A DNA stretch of 64,000 nt from Methanocorpusculum sp. (GCA_029987245.1 DALTWG010000001.1:1-64000); one strand, 5' to 3'. Positions 37,626 to 46,104 are shown, counted from the stretch's first letter. Notes: generated from the sequence alone by a model not told the origin. Numbers and translations: made by a program.

Positions 37626-38579
37626 ATGAAAGTGAAAGCAGTTCTTATGTGCGCGGCAGTGCTTTTGTGTGCCGCGGCGCTGTGCGGCGCGGCATGTGCA
37701 AATTCCTACATAATTTTTCCTTACACCAACATAGCAGAGTACAACAGCGAACTGCATGCGGGCGATGTGCTTGCAATGATTAACAATGACGGTCAAACAG
37801 ATATTACGCTTTCAGGAAGCGGCAATATGGTCTATTTTGCAACGACCAATTTTGTACCGGGCGATTATTCAAAAAGCATTGCCGGTGCAAAGACGCAGAC
37901 CTACCGGGTGAGCAAACCGGATGCAAGAATCAATATCCAGATTTACGATGTTTCCGGTTCCGAGCTTGCAAATTCGCACGGGGTTTCACTGGACCAGGGG
38001 CTTGTATTCAAGGTGACGCCTTACATCTCCCAGCTTCCGCCCAAGGCGCTTGTGTTTGAAACACCTGACGGCGGTTCCAGCACCTTTTTCGGCAATCTGA
38101 ACACAGCGGTCGGCACCAGCACCGGTCTGCAGAAACAGGCGGACGGGAGTTACGTGTTTACAGTGGAAAATCTGCGCGAGGCAGGGGTGAAAAAGGGCGA
38201 ATGGGATGTACGCGTGCTCTTCGACCGGTCTTCGTTCATCGGGGGAAGTGTGCCGGACCAGTTTTTGAAGAGTTCATCCTACAATGAGCAGATGTCAGGT
38301 TCTTCCTATGTTTCGCAGACGTATAAGATGGACCCGGTTCTGATTAAAACCGTGACGCCGACGCCGGTTAAGACGCAGACACCGGTTAAAACACCAACAC
38401 CGACATCAACACCAACACCGACACCGACAGCTACACCAACACCGACGCCGGTTCCCACACCGGAATATACTGAAACTGTCCCAGTAGAACAGACGACAGC
38501 GGCTGCCGCATCCCCTCTACCGGTATTCGGGCTCCTTGCAGGACTCGGCCTTGCGGTGTTTTGGATGAGAAAAGAGTAA
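37626..38579 (+). CDS. Secreted surface protein, DUF3821-like, Thr/Pro stalk and C-terminal anchor
   Basis: 317 aa. Seen: a signal peptide (KAVLMCAAVLLCAAALCGAACA), a globular domain with an early IIFPYTNIAEYNSELHAGDVLAMIN segment resembling the methanogen DUF3821 family, a stalk of TPTPTP repeats at about 240-285, and a C-terminal hydrophobic segment with a basic end (PVFGLLAGLGLAVFWMRKE) like a PGF-CTERM-type sorting tail. It would sit outside the cell, attached to the membrane or S-layer. Function unknown. The C45 hydrolase at 47.6 kb ends in a similar tail. Confidence 0.82.
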   Translation: MKVKAVLMCAAVLLCAAALCGAACANSYIIFPYTNIAEYNSELHAGDVLAMINNDGQTDITLSGSGNMVYFATTNFVPGDYSKSIAGAKTQTYRVSKPDARINIQIYDVSGSELANSHGVSLDQGLVFKVTPYISQLPPKALVFETPDGGSSTFFGNLNTAVGTSTGLQKQADGSYVFTVENLREAGVKKGEWDVRVLFDRSSFIGGSVPDQFLKSSSYNEQMSGSSYVSQTYKMDPVLIKTVTPTPVKTQTPVKTPTPTSTPTPTPTATPTPTPVPTPEYTETVPVEQTTAAAASPLPVFGLLAGLGLAVFWMRKE

Positions 38580-38590
38580 TTTTTTTCCGC

Positions 38591-39397
38591 TCAGGGCGAC
38601 ACCGCACTGCCCAGACTATCCGCCATCGCCGCAAGCTCTTCCAGCGACCCGTGCTCGCAGTTATCCATAGTAAGCGGCGTAACAGACACATACCCCTCCC
38701 GCAGCGCGACTACGTCGGACTTTGCATCACACACCGGATTTTCCGCGCCGCAAATCCAGTAGTACGGCTTTCCCCGCGGGTCGATGCGCTCCTCCACCGT
38801 TGTATCAAAAAACCGCGCGCCAAGATGCGTTACCCGGTACCCCTTGATTTTTTTCCCCGGGATATTGACATTAATGAGATGCGTGTTTTTGGGGAACGGA
38901 TGCGTTAAGAAATACCGCACAACAGTTGACACAACCTCTTTTACCTGACTGAAATCAATTACATGCTCCCGCGGGTCGGTGAACTTTTCCCCGTCGGAGT
39001 GCATCTCCATGGAAAAAGCAATCGAAGGCACCCCCTGGTTGGCCGCCTCCATCGCAGCACCGATGGTGCCCGAGGTGGTGACCGACTCAAACGTGATATT
39101 TTCCCCGAGATTTACCCCCGATACCGCAAGGTCGAACGGTTTTTTCAGACCGTGAATGCCTAAAATCGCACAGTCAGTCGGCCGGCCGGAAACCACATAC
39201 GCCTCGCGGCCTCCCGCCGTGACCTTATTCATCCGAAGCGGCTCGAAAATCGAAATCGACCGCCCCACCCCGCTCTGCTGGACCGCGGGCGAGACCACGG
39301 TTACATCCGCGAATGCGGACATGGCATCATAGGCGGCCCACAGCCCCCCGGAGTTTACCCCGTCATCATTGACCAAAAGAATCTGCGGCCGCGTCAT
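38591..39397 (-). CDS. surE: 5'/3'-nucleotidase SurE
   Basis: A metal-dependent phosphatase acting on nucleoside monophosphates. 268 aa. Seen: the SurE opening ILLVNDDGVNSGGLWA with the metal-binding Asp pair, TVVSPAVQQSGVG, and LAVSGVNLGENI with the conserved Asn. It starts four bases after the mptG stop and may act on phosphorylated intermediates of the same pathway, which is inference. Confidence 0.95.
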   Translation of the reverse strand: MTRPQILLVNDDGVNSGGLWAAYDAMSAFADVTVVSPAVQQSGVGRSISIFEPLRMNKVTAGGREAYVVSGRPTDCAILGIHGLKKPFDLAVSGVNLGENITFESVTTSGTIGAAMEAANQGVPSIAFSMEMHSDGEKFTDPREHVIDFSQVKEVVSTVVRYFLTHPFPKNTHLINVNIPGKKIKGYRVTHLGARFFDTTVEERIDPRGKPYYWICGAENPVCDAKSDVVALREGYVSVTPLTMDNCEHGSLEELAAMADSLGSAVSP

Positions 39398-39401
39398 CTT
39401 T

Positions 39402-40385
39402 TCACCAGAGAACCGCCCCGTGATTCTGCGCCTTTGTAACGATTACCTCGCCGTCGTCGCCCAAAAGGTCTTTAGTCGCCTGCACAATATCCCGGTTGTC
39501 CTTGTCAAAGACCGTAAAGACACTGGGCCCGAGCGAGGAAAGACCCACGCCGTAAGCACCGGCGGCCCGCATGTCATTCATCAGTTTTGTTACCGCCGGG
39601 GGCTGAAGCTGCAGTTCCAGCTTGTTGAACGCGGTCGTCTGAATCATATCCAGCGCATAACTGAATCCCTCCAGGTCATGCTCGATGACAAACGGAACCA
39701 TGTTCATAAACACGATGTGCGACATCTGCTCCACTTCAGCCTTCGGCAGCGGGCAGTAATCCCGGAAGATATTGAGCTCCTCTTTTCCGCTGTAGCAGGT
39801 TCCCTGATGCGGCACGGCCAAAAGAACCTCCCAGTCCTCCGGGAACGCATACCGCCCCAAAAGCACCGGGGGCTTTGCATCAGATGCCGAAGAGGGGCGA
39901 AACGTTGCTTTCTCTTTAAGAGAATGGCCGCCGTCTATAATAAAGCCGCCCATATCAAAGGCATACGTGCCGATACCAGACGTCCCCCCGCGCCCTACAA
40001 TGCAGGCAAGCTCATAACTCGAAAAATGCCTTCCGGCCGACTCGCTCACCAGCTTTCCGGCGGCAAGCGCCATTTGCGTCCCGGACCCGAGCCCCGAATG
40101 GGCCGGATAGGTCTGATGCACAGTAAAATGGAATCCTTCTTCAAGGCCCAGATGCGCTGCCATATTCTGCGCGCCGGATAGAACTTTTTTCTCTGCGGCG
40201 GCTTTCTGAACAGCGTCGGTGACGCCCGGCGCAAACTCTATCGAAATGCCGCGGTCGGCCGGCTCCGACTCCAGAATGAAGGCCGGTTCTGCAAGGGTAA
40301 GTCCCGCGCCCCCGTCTACTCTTTTATAGGAGCCGTTTAAGTCGATTAAGACAATATGCAGCCTGGAAGGTGTTTTAATCAGCAT
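39402..40385 (-). CDS. mptG: Beta-ribofuranosylaminobenzene 5'-phosphate synthase
   Basis: Condenses p-hydroxybenzoate or p-aminobenzoate with phosphoribosyl pyrophosphate, releasing CO2, an early committed step toward methanopterin. 327 aa, GHMP-kinase fold. Seen: TPSRLHIVLIDLNGSYKRVDGGAG at the start, the GHMP motif PAHSGLGSGTQMALAAG, and GVGLSSLGPSVFTV near the end. Present only in organisms that use methanopterin-type C1 carriers. Between arfC (45 bases upstream) and surE (four bases downstream). Confidence 0.95.
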   Translation of the reverse strand: MLIKTPSRLHIVLIDLNGSYKRVDGGAGLTLAEPAFILESEPADRGISIEFAPGVTDAVQKAAAEKKVLSGAQNMAAHLGLEEGFHFTVHQTYPAHSGLGSGTQMALAAGKLVSESAGRHFSSYELACIVGRGGTSGIGTYAFDMGGFIIDGGHSLKEKATFRPSSASDAKPPVLLGRYAFPEDWEVLLAVPHQGTCYSGKEELNIFRDYCPLPKAEVEQMSHIVFMNMVPFVIEHDLEGFSYALDMIQTTAFNKLELQLQPPAVTKLMNDMRAAGAYGVGLSSLGPSVFTVFDKDNRDIVQATKDLLGDDGEVIVTKAQNHGAVLW

Positions 40386-40430
40386 GCGCGCCCTCCTGCC
40401 GCGCTGCGGCCGCGCTTTGCAGAGAAACGG

Positions 40431-41099
40431 TTAGTAGAGGACATAGTATTCGGTCACCAGGTTTGCGCCGTACATCTGTGTTTTCTGTAAGTCAAGTTTA
40501 ATCATGTCATTTTCCGAGCAGATAGGCATTCCGCCGACAAGAGACGGCGTATCCGCACCCCCAACAATAAAAGGCATGTGGATAAGGCGGATTTCGTCAA
40601 CGAGTTTATGCTGGAGCATGTGCCAGTTTAAGGTCGGACCCCCTTCGATGATGAGTTTTTTCACGCCGAAGTCGCGGCAGAGTATGTCCATGAGCAGCAC
40701 AAAATCCACCTGTTTTTCGCCGCACTCGACCACGGTGACGCCTTTCTTTTGAAACGCCTCAATGCGCTCTTTGGGCGCTTCGCGGCTTACTGCAAGAACG
40801 GTTGCCGCGGCGCTCGTGTCAAAGACGTTTGAGTCCAGCGGCAAATCCGCGCGGCTGTTCGGGATTACCCGAAGCGGGCTTTTCCCGGGGACGAGCCGCA
40901 CGGTTAAAAAGGAGTTGTCGATGCGGATGGTGGATGAGCCGACCATGATGGCGTCATACTCCGCGCGTGTTTCATGGAGCAGGATTTCTGCTTCATGCGA
41001 CATGTGTTTCATCAGTATTTTGCTGGATATGCCTTTTCCAAGCGTCAGTTTGCCGTCGGCGGTTATTTCTGATATCATTAAGACATGGGGTTTTTGCAT
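40431..41099 (-). CDS. arfC: 2,5-diamino-6-ribosylaminopyrimidinone 5'-phosphate reductase
   Basis: NADPH-dependent reductase of archaeal riboflavin and F420 synthesis, homologous to the RibD C-terminal domain. 222 aa. Seen: MISEITADGKLTLG, DAIMVGSSTIRIDNSFLTVR, and KKLIIEGGPTLNWHML. It begins the run arfC-mptG-surE, which couples two coenzyme routes that both draw on GTP or ribose phosphate. Confidence 0.92.
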   Translation of the reverse strand: MQKPHVLMISEITADGKLTLGKGISSKILMKHMSHEAEILLHETRAEYDAIMVGSSTIRIDNSFLTVRLVPGKSPLRVIPNSRADLPLDSNVFDTSAAATVLAVSREAPKERIEAFQKKGVTVVECGEKQVDFVLLMDILCRDFGVKKLIIEGGPTLNWHMLQHKLVDEIRLIHMPFIVGGADTPSLVGGMPICSENDMIKLDLQKTQMYGANLVTEYYVLY

Positions 41100-41187
41100 A
41101 GGCGGTTTACCTTTCCTTTGATATATGTTGAAGATAATATACTATATTAGCATTCTATCAATAAAATAATTTCAGGAAGTGCGGGGC

Positions 41188-41847
41188 ATGAATATTACCT
41201 CTATACGGCATAAACTAACCGGCTGGCTCAATCCGTTTGTCCGGCTGGCGGCAAAAACAGGCATTACGCCGAACCAGATTACGTTTCTTTCGTTTCTGTT
41301 CGGGCTGGGTGCTGCGTTCTGCTATTTCTGCGGGGCGTTTCTTATCGGCAGCATTCTGCTTGCAGTTTCGGGCATTCTTGATTTAACAGACGGCTCGGTT
41401 GCGCGGCTGAATAACAAGAAGAGTGATTTCGGGGCGATTATCGACTGGATTGTGGATAAGTATGTGGACGGGTTTGTGCTGTTTGCAGTCGGTCTTTCGG
41501 TTTTTATCGCGGGGACGCCGAAATTCATGGCGGCAACAGGTTTGCCGATGCTGTTTTATGTCGCTGTGGCAGGGCTTGCGGTGCTTGGTTCGATTATGAA
41601 CACGTTCATTAAGCCGGTGACGTATGCGGAGATTGGCTATTCGTGCAAGGAGGACGGAAAGATTTCCGACCCGCTGGAGGGCGTGGGCTTTTTCGGCAGG
41701 CCTGAGACTATGCTTTGTCTGATTTTAGGGGGGCTTTTCGGGGAGTTTATCTGGATTGCAGTGTTTATTATTGCGGTGTGTACAAATGCGTCTGCGGTGC
41801 AGCGGATTTGGTACCTGTGGAGGAAGTGTGGGGGATATAAGGAGTAA
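41188..41847 (+). CDS. CDP-alcohol phosphatidyltransferase
   Basis: Joins CDP-archaeol (or similar) to a polar head group in membrane lipid synthesis. 219 aa, several membrane helices. Seen: the full catalytic motif with D65, D68, G69, A72, R73, G82, D86 and D90 (DLTDGSVAR then SDFGAIIDWIVD). An archaetidylinositol-phosphate synthase is most likely by size, but archaetidylserine synthase is possible. GGAAG eight bases ahead of ATG 41188 supports that start over the GTG at 41179. Divergent from arfC; a T7 tract follows the stop. Confidence 0.9.
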   Translation: MNITSIRHKLTGWLNPFVRLAAKTGITPNQITFLSFLFGLGAAFCYFCGAFLIGSILLAVSGILDLTDGSVARLNNKKSDFGAIIDWIVDKYVDGFVLFAVGLSVFIAGTPKFMAATGLPMLFYVAVAGLAVLGSIMNTFIKPVTYAEIGYSCKEDGKISDPLEGVGFFGRPETMLCLILGGLFGEFIWIAVFIIAVCTNASAVQRIWYLWRKCGGYKE

Positions 41848-41848
41848 A

Positions 41849-41855
41849 TTTTTTT
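41849..41855 (+). terminator. U-tract terminator after the phosphatidyltransferase
   Basis: Seven T residues directly after the stop codon, before a GTAACTGTTCAA that resembles the GTAACTATTCAG end motif of the repeat islands at 45.6-49.7 kb. Confidence 0.5.
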
Positions 41856-41938
41856 GTAACTGTTCAACCACCTCAAAAAAAGCCCCGCGTGCTAAAATAC
41901 CTCCCCGAAACCTCCGCAAAAAAGCCACCCGACCCCCA

Positions 41939-43231
41939 TTACTGCGCAAACCGTATCAGCGAATACAGCCCGTCCGCCTGGGGATGCGTCTCAAGCATCG
42001 GTGAAAACTCATGCACAAAAACCCCCCTCCTCACCAGATACCCCAGATACGTCCCGACCTCAGCGCACGACGGCGCGCTGCTTGCAAACCCTAATATCCT
42101 CCCCGACTCCTTCTCCACCGACAGATGCATCGAGCCCACACTGCCGTCGGCAACATGCCAGAAACTCCCCGGCCCCGCAATATTCGGCGCCGAATACGTA
42201 ACCCCTGACTCATTTGCAGGGCACACTGTATAATCCAGCCCGAGCACCACCGTAAACGGCACCTGACGCAAATCAACTGCGCGCGGCCGCCCTAAAATCG
42301 CATCCGCCGCCGCAAAACCCTGCAGCCGCGCAACCGGCGTGAAATACGGTGCGCCGGTAATGTCACCGCAGGCATACACATCCGCAACGGACGTCTGCAT
42401 ATACTCATTCACCTTAATAGAACCGTCCGGATTCGCCGCAAGACCCGAAACATACGGCGAGACCGGCCTAATGCCTGTGGCAAACAAAACCGCGTCGCAG
42501 GCTATAGCCGAGCCGTTGAACTGCACCCCGCAGACCGCAGACTCACCTAAAATCCGCTCGACCTTTACGCCCTCGAAAATCTCCACCTCAGCTAAATCGC
42601 GCCGCACCGCTTTTTGCATCGCATCAGGCAGTACTTTTAAGAGCGCGCTTCGCGCAAGCAGCGTCACCTCCGAGCCGAACGCCGAAAAAATATACGCAAA
42701 CTCCGCCGCCGCAATACCGCCCCCCACAATAACCAGCCGGCGCGGCAGAGTGCGAAGCAACCGTATAGACCGGGCCGTATACGTGCCCGGCAAATCCGCG
42801 CCGGGAATATCCGGGACATGCATTTCGCCCCCGGCGGCGATAATAATTTTCTCCGCATCCCGCGGCTCGCCGTTGACAAAGAGCTCGCTCCCCCGCACCT
42901 CGGCGACTGCGCCGTACTCTATGTTGACACCGGCCGCCTTTGTCTCATTTTCCAGAATATGCGCAAGCTTGCTCTGGATTTTTTCAAGCTCTGCGATGAC
43001 CGCCGGATACTTCACACTGATATCGCCCTCGACGATACCGCGCGACTTTAAAAACTGCGCCTCCCGCACCGCGCGGGCGGCATCATTGAGACCACAGACA
43101 AGCATACAGCCGTCGTGCACACACTGCCCGCCAAGAGCCCGCTTTTCCAGAATGGTAACCTCGCGGCCCGCGCCTGCGAGCCGCAAAGCTGCCATTCTTC
43201 CGGCAGGACCCCCGCCTATGACATAAATCAT
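41939..43231 (-). CDS. FAD/NAD pyridine nucleotide-disulfide oxidoreductase
   Basis: 430 aa, dihydrolipoamide dehydrogenase/mercuric reductase superfamily. Seen: FAD motif VIGGGPAGRMAA, redox disulfide C37-C42 (GGQCVHDGC), NAD motif VIVGGGIAAAEFAYIFSAFG, and VYACGDITGAPYFTP for the second FAD contact. In the C-terminal domain, where the superfamily has HxHPTxxE, this protein reads HEFSPMLE, so the usual proton-relay His is replaced by Phe. The substrate is unknown. ATG 43231 lies one base after the stop of the upstream gene (TGAGATG), so they are coupled; a longer frame to 43255 would overlap it. Confidence 0.85.
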   Translation of the reverse strand: MIYVIGGGPAGRMAALRLAGAGREVTILEKRALGGQCVHDGCMLVCGLNDAARAVREAQFLKSRGIVEGDISVKYPAVIAELEKIQSKLAHILENETKAAGVNIEYGAVAEVRGSELFVNGEPRDAEKIIIAAGGEMHVPDIPGADLPGTYTARSIRLLRTLPRRLVIVGGGIAAAEFAYIFSAFGSEVTLLARSALLKVLPDAMQKAVRRDLAEVEIFEGVKVERILGESAVCGVQFNGSAIACDAVLFATGIRPVSPYVSGLAANPDGSIKVNEYMQTSVADVYACGDITGAPYFTPVARLQGFAAADAILGRPRAVDLRQVPFTVVLGLDYTVCPANESGVTYSAPNIAGPGSFWHVADGSVGSMHLSVEKESGRILGFASSAPSCAEVGTYLGYLVRRGVFVHEFSPMLETHPQADGLYSLIRFAQ

Positions 43232-43232
43232 C

Positions 43233-44168
43233 TCAGAAGATTTCGCAGCCCTCATCCGAGGGCACCGTTAATTCCTCGCCGGTGTACGCATTAACCTCGA
43301 TGATATCCTTCTTGCCGCGGACCTGCCAGACCGGGACATAGACCTTCTGAATCTTTATCTCGATATCATCTTCGGCAGGCTTGAAATCACGCTCCTCGGC
43401 AAAGATTGCATCTCCCGCCGTGGTCTTGATTCTGACATGGCGCGTAAGCTTTTTGATGAGCTTGGCAAGGAGCATTGCCTTGATTTCATCCTTGGAAGTG
43501 GTCGGCGGCACAATATTTGCATCCTGCGGAATCTCTCCCGGCTCGGGCACAACACCCTCGAAATCGCCCTCCGTGCTGTTGATTGCATTAATCCAGCCGC
43601 TTCCCTGCTCGTCGAAACTGACCGTCTTTCCCTTGTAGCTTGCCTGACCCATGCTGGTGTAGGTATAGTACCAGTAGGGAATCATGCGAAGCACCGTAGG
43701 CCCGTCCTGGCGCGCAACACGCACCGCATCGCGCGCGGAGATACGCATGGGGATAAGCATATCCGCGCCCACCGGCGGCAGCGTCGGCGCAGCCGGTCCG
43801 ACATACGCAAACGAGGGCGCTGCAATATCAAATTCCTCGCCCCAGATGCGCGCAAAGGCTGCGTTGACGATATAATCGCCGAGTTTTTCTTTTGTCCATA
43901 ATTCGGATTCCTTTGGCTGGAAGTATCCGTTGCCGGTGAAAATAATTTTGTCGCAGCGGGTCTTGATGCCGCCTAAGACTATAGTATAGGGGGTCTGGTC
44001 AAATCTCTGCAGCAGTTCGCGGTCATCGGAGCACAAAACAATGATGCACTTGTTCTCCTTGACGGCTGAAAGATTGAAAGGGCCCTCTTCAAGTTCGCAG
44101 TCATAGCCTGCAGTTTCCAAAACCCGGCCGATTTCGGAAACTGCATTTCTGTGATTAAGTTCACCCAT
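43233..44168 (-). CDS. Conserved hypothetical protein, coupled to the oxidoreductase
   Basis: 311 aa, no family recognised. Seen: an N-terminal half with alternating strands (CIIVLCSDDRELLQRF, YTIVLGGIKTRCDKIIFTGNGYF) resembling a nuclease-like or receiver-like alpha/beta fold; a middle part with TVLRMIPYWYYTYTSMGQASYKGKTVSF, which looks like a beta-barrel; and repeated basic/Val strands (VYVPVWQVRGKKDIIEVNAYTGEEL) near the end. The frame runs to 44348, but the ATG at 44168 (MGELNHRNAV) gives a compact start. Its stop is one base ahead of the oxidoreductase start. Possibly a methanogen-specific family. Confidence 0.7.
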   Translation of the reverse strand: MGELNHRNAVSEIGRVLETAGYDCELEEGPFNLSAVKENKCIIVLCSDDRELLQRFDQTPYTIVLGGIKTRCDKIIFTGNGYFQPKESELWTKEKLGDYIVNAAFARIWGEEFDIAAPSFAYVGPAAPTLPPVGADMLIPMRISARDAVRVARQDGPTVLRMIPYWYYTYTSMGQASYKGKTVSFDEQGSGWINAINSTEGDFEGVVPEPGEIPQDANIVPPTTSKDEIKAMLLAKLIKKLTRHVRIKTTAGDAIFAEERDFKPAEDDIEIKIQKVYVPVWQVRGKKDIIEVNAYTGEELTVPSDEGCEIF

Positions 44169-44538
44169 GATATAGATAGGTTTGTTTTGCAACAAGATAA
44201 AGGCTATTGATTGGTTTCTCCAAACCCGCGGGGCTGCCGGAATTTTAGTAAAAAATAGCCAAAAAATCACCATGATAATTCCCCGGTTTTTTCCTCTGCC
44301 GGCATGAAAATAATGCAGCTGTTTTCCACTATTGCATATTTTCAGCATAACTCATCTGCGTATCTGACGGGATTTTCCTGTCACACCCCCCGGAAACATT
44401 CCTCCCGCCGGATGAATTTTTGTACCCAAATGTGTTGCTGTTTTATACCTACAACCCCGCCCTCCCGCAAAAATACCCTGAAAATTATCATTCATTATCT
44501 TTATCTTCTGTCAAATCATATACATAACCAATAATAAA
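44169..44538. other. Divergent intergenic region
   Basis: 370 bases between the hypothetical gene (minus) and the GGDEF gene (plus), AT-rich near both starts and carrying their promoters. A 76-codon plus-strand frame at 44304-44534 has no family features and is not called. No repeat of the 45-49 kb type is visible. Confidence 0.4.
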
Positions 44539-45627
44539 ATGGCGACACTTGCGCAATGGTTCTACGGCGGAAAGGACAAAGAGTTCTTTATCCGCCATTC
44601 AGAAGAGATTCGTCTGGCCAACACGAAAACGGCCGGCACCTTCGGCATAGTGATAACTGCCCTTGTCCTGCTCTTTACCATTTTTGTCTGCGCAAGCCGC
44701 CTGGAAACAGACCTGACCGCACTTTTTATCTTCACCGCCGTCCTGCTTGTCCTCAATATCTATTACTGGGTATGGGGCAGGGAACACCCGAAACTGACGG
44801 TCTACTACATTCAGGTTATTTTGCTTATTCTCATCGCCTTCCTGATTCTAAGAGATATAATGGAGCCCGAGGAATACGCGGTATTTATCCCCCTGTTCCT
44901 GATTGTGATGCCGCTTCTCTTTATCAATCCGATGCACAAAACGCTCATCTCGATGTTAGTCGTGCTCGCAGGGTTTGCCTGCATAACGATACTGGTAAAA
45001 GGACCTACTGTTTACGGCATCTATGACATTGTAGATGTCTGTATTACAGCTTCCTTCGGCTTTTTCATGGGGCAGAACATTCTGCGGCTGCGTATTGGAA
45101 CTATCGAAGCCTATGAAAAATTAAAGCAGAGCAGCGAATCAGAGGTTTCCAAAGCGCTTGACATGGCAAACACCGATGCGTTAACCGGGGTGCGCAGCCG
45201 TTCGGCATACGAAAAGATATGTGCCACGCTGGATGAAAAAATTCAGGAAGGAACAGCGTCGGAGTTCGCGCTGGTTCTCTGCGATGTCAACGGTCTGAAA
45301 AAAACCAATGACACGATGGGCCATGAGATGGGCGACAAGCTGATAAAATCCTGCTGCCATGAAATATGTGTTGTCTATGCGCACAGCCCGGTGTTTCGCA
45401 TCGGCGGCGATGAATTTGTGGTCCTCCTGCATGATTCGGATTACATGGACAGAAAGGCGCTCTTTGAGAAACTCCATGAGGCTAATATGAAAACGAATGT
45501 TTCGTTTGCGTACGGCATGGCTGAGTTTGATTCGCAAAGAGATGCCAGAACGCAGCATGTCTTTGCCCGGGCCGACGCACAGATGTATCTGTGCAAAAAA
45601 AAGATGAAGGCAGCAAGAAGCGATTAA
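44539..45627 (+). CDS. Membrane GGDEF-domain protein (putative diguanylate cyclase)
   Basis: 362 aa. Seen: about five to six membrane helices between residues 30 and 190, a short coiled segment (EAYEKLKQSSESEVSKALDMANTD), and a GGDEF domain with NTDALTGVRSRSAYE, LVLCDVNGLKKTNDTMGHEMGDKLI (metal and substrate residues kept) and an intact RIGGDEFV at 287-294. The inhibitory RxxD site five residues ahead of GGDEF is absent. By family knowledge it would make cyclic di-GMP from two GTP. This is a bacterial-type signalling gene; archaeal copies are rare, and no EAL or PilZ gene is in the window. A T-rich TATA-like element lies about 25 bases upstream. Confidence 0.88.
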   Translation: MATLAQWFYGGKDKEFFIRHSEEIRLANTKTAGTFGIVITALVLLFTIFVCASRLETDLTALFIFTAVLLVLNIYYWVWGREHPKLTVYYIQVILLILIAFLILRDIMEPEEYAVFIPLFLIVMPLLFINPMHKTLISMLVVLAGFACITILVKGPTVYGIYDIVDVCITASFGFFMGQNILRLRIGTIEAYEKLKQSSESEVSKALDMANTDALTGVRSRSAYEKICATLDEKIQEGTASEFALVLCDVNGLKKTNDTMGHEMGDKLIKSCCHEICVVYAHSPVFRIGGDEFVVLLHDSDYMDRKALFEKLHEANMKTNVSFAYGMAEFDSQRDARTQHVFARADAQMYLCKKKMKAARSD

Positions 45628-45708
45628 CGGTTTTGTAACTATTCAGCCTCCCTCAGTTAAGTGGTTGTATTTTTTGAATCATCTTTTCTGAAGCGCTCAC
45701 GCGCAAAA

Positions 45709-45757
45709 CGCAGATTTTCGCAGATTACACGCAGATTAGCGCAGATTACAACAGATT
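45709..45757 (+). repeat. Helically phased CGCAGATT array, left island
   Basis: Units CGCAGATT start at 45709, 45719, 45730 and 45740, with a variant at 45750, spaced 10, 11, 10 and 10 bases, close to one DNA turn. Confidence 0.8.
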
Positions 45758-45761
45758 AAGG

Positions 45762-45784
45762 GCGGCGCCGAATTACGGCGCCGC
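45762..45784. repeat. GC-rich perfect inverted repeat
   Basis: GCGGCGCCG (45762-45770), loop AATTA, CGGCGCCGC (45776-45784). Part of the left island. Confidence 0.75.
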
Positions 45785-45856
45785 AAGGAAAAACAAAGAA
45801 CTTTTTGTGTTTTAAAAATGTATTAAGAGATATGATTTTTTAACGGGCGGGCGTAA

Positions 45857-45906
45857 CGCCGCGGGAGTGAAACGACCAAGGCGTTGAGCACGGCTCCGCC
45901 GTGCGA
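45857..45906 (+). repeat. 50-bp palindromic repeat, copy D
   Basis: Starts CGCCGCGGGAG and ends with the hairpin GCACGGC-TCC-GCCGTGC. It differs from the coding copies at a handful of bases, and two of the changes lie in the GCGAAGC part. Intergenic, opposite in orientation to the coding copies. Confidence 0.85.
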
Positions 45907-45957
45907 TTTTCGCCCGCCGAAAGAATCTGCTGTAATCTGTGAAAATCTGCGTGTAAT

Positions 45958-46008
45958 CGCCCGCGGGAGCCTGCGACCAAGGGCATGAGCAAGCCTTTGG
46001 CTTGCGAC
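45958..46008 (+). repeat. 50-bp palindromic repeat, diverged copy E
   Basis: Starts CGCCCGCGGGAG and keeps GCGACCAAGG and ATGAGC. The hairpin reads GCAAGCC-TTT-GGCTTGC: relative to the other copies both arms have changed at two positions, each time keeping the pair. Confidence 0.75.
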
Positions 46009-46104
46009 TGCGGGAATCTGCGTTTTTCGCGCGTAAGCGCGTTATAAAAGCCAAAAAGATAAAAAATTCAGCACCATACATAAGGCTGAATAGTTACACG
46101 GTTT

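Larger units (their letters stand above)
45635..46097. mobile_element. Left repeat island, MITE-like element with inverted ends
   Basis: 463 bases, gene-free, bounded by GTAACTATTCAG (45635-45646) and its reverse complement (46086-46097). Inside each end, in mirrored order, lie a GCGC-type short palindrome, AAAACGCAGATT and CGCAGATT units. The middle holds a perfect 9-bp GC hairpin (45762-45784) and two copies of the 50-bp palindromic repeat (45857-45906 and 45958-46008). No transposase frame is present; if mobile it would be non-autonomous. Confidence 0.65.

Noticed and set aside
45812..46081. 89-codon minus-strand frame in the left island
   Set aside because: It is a translation of repeat material (CGCAGATT units and palindromes), with no family features.
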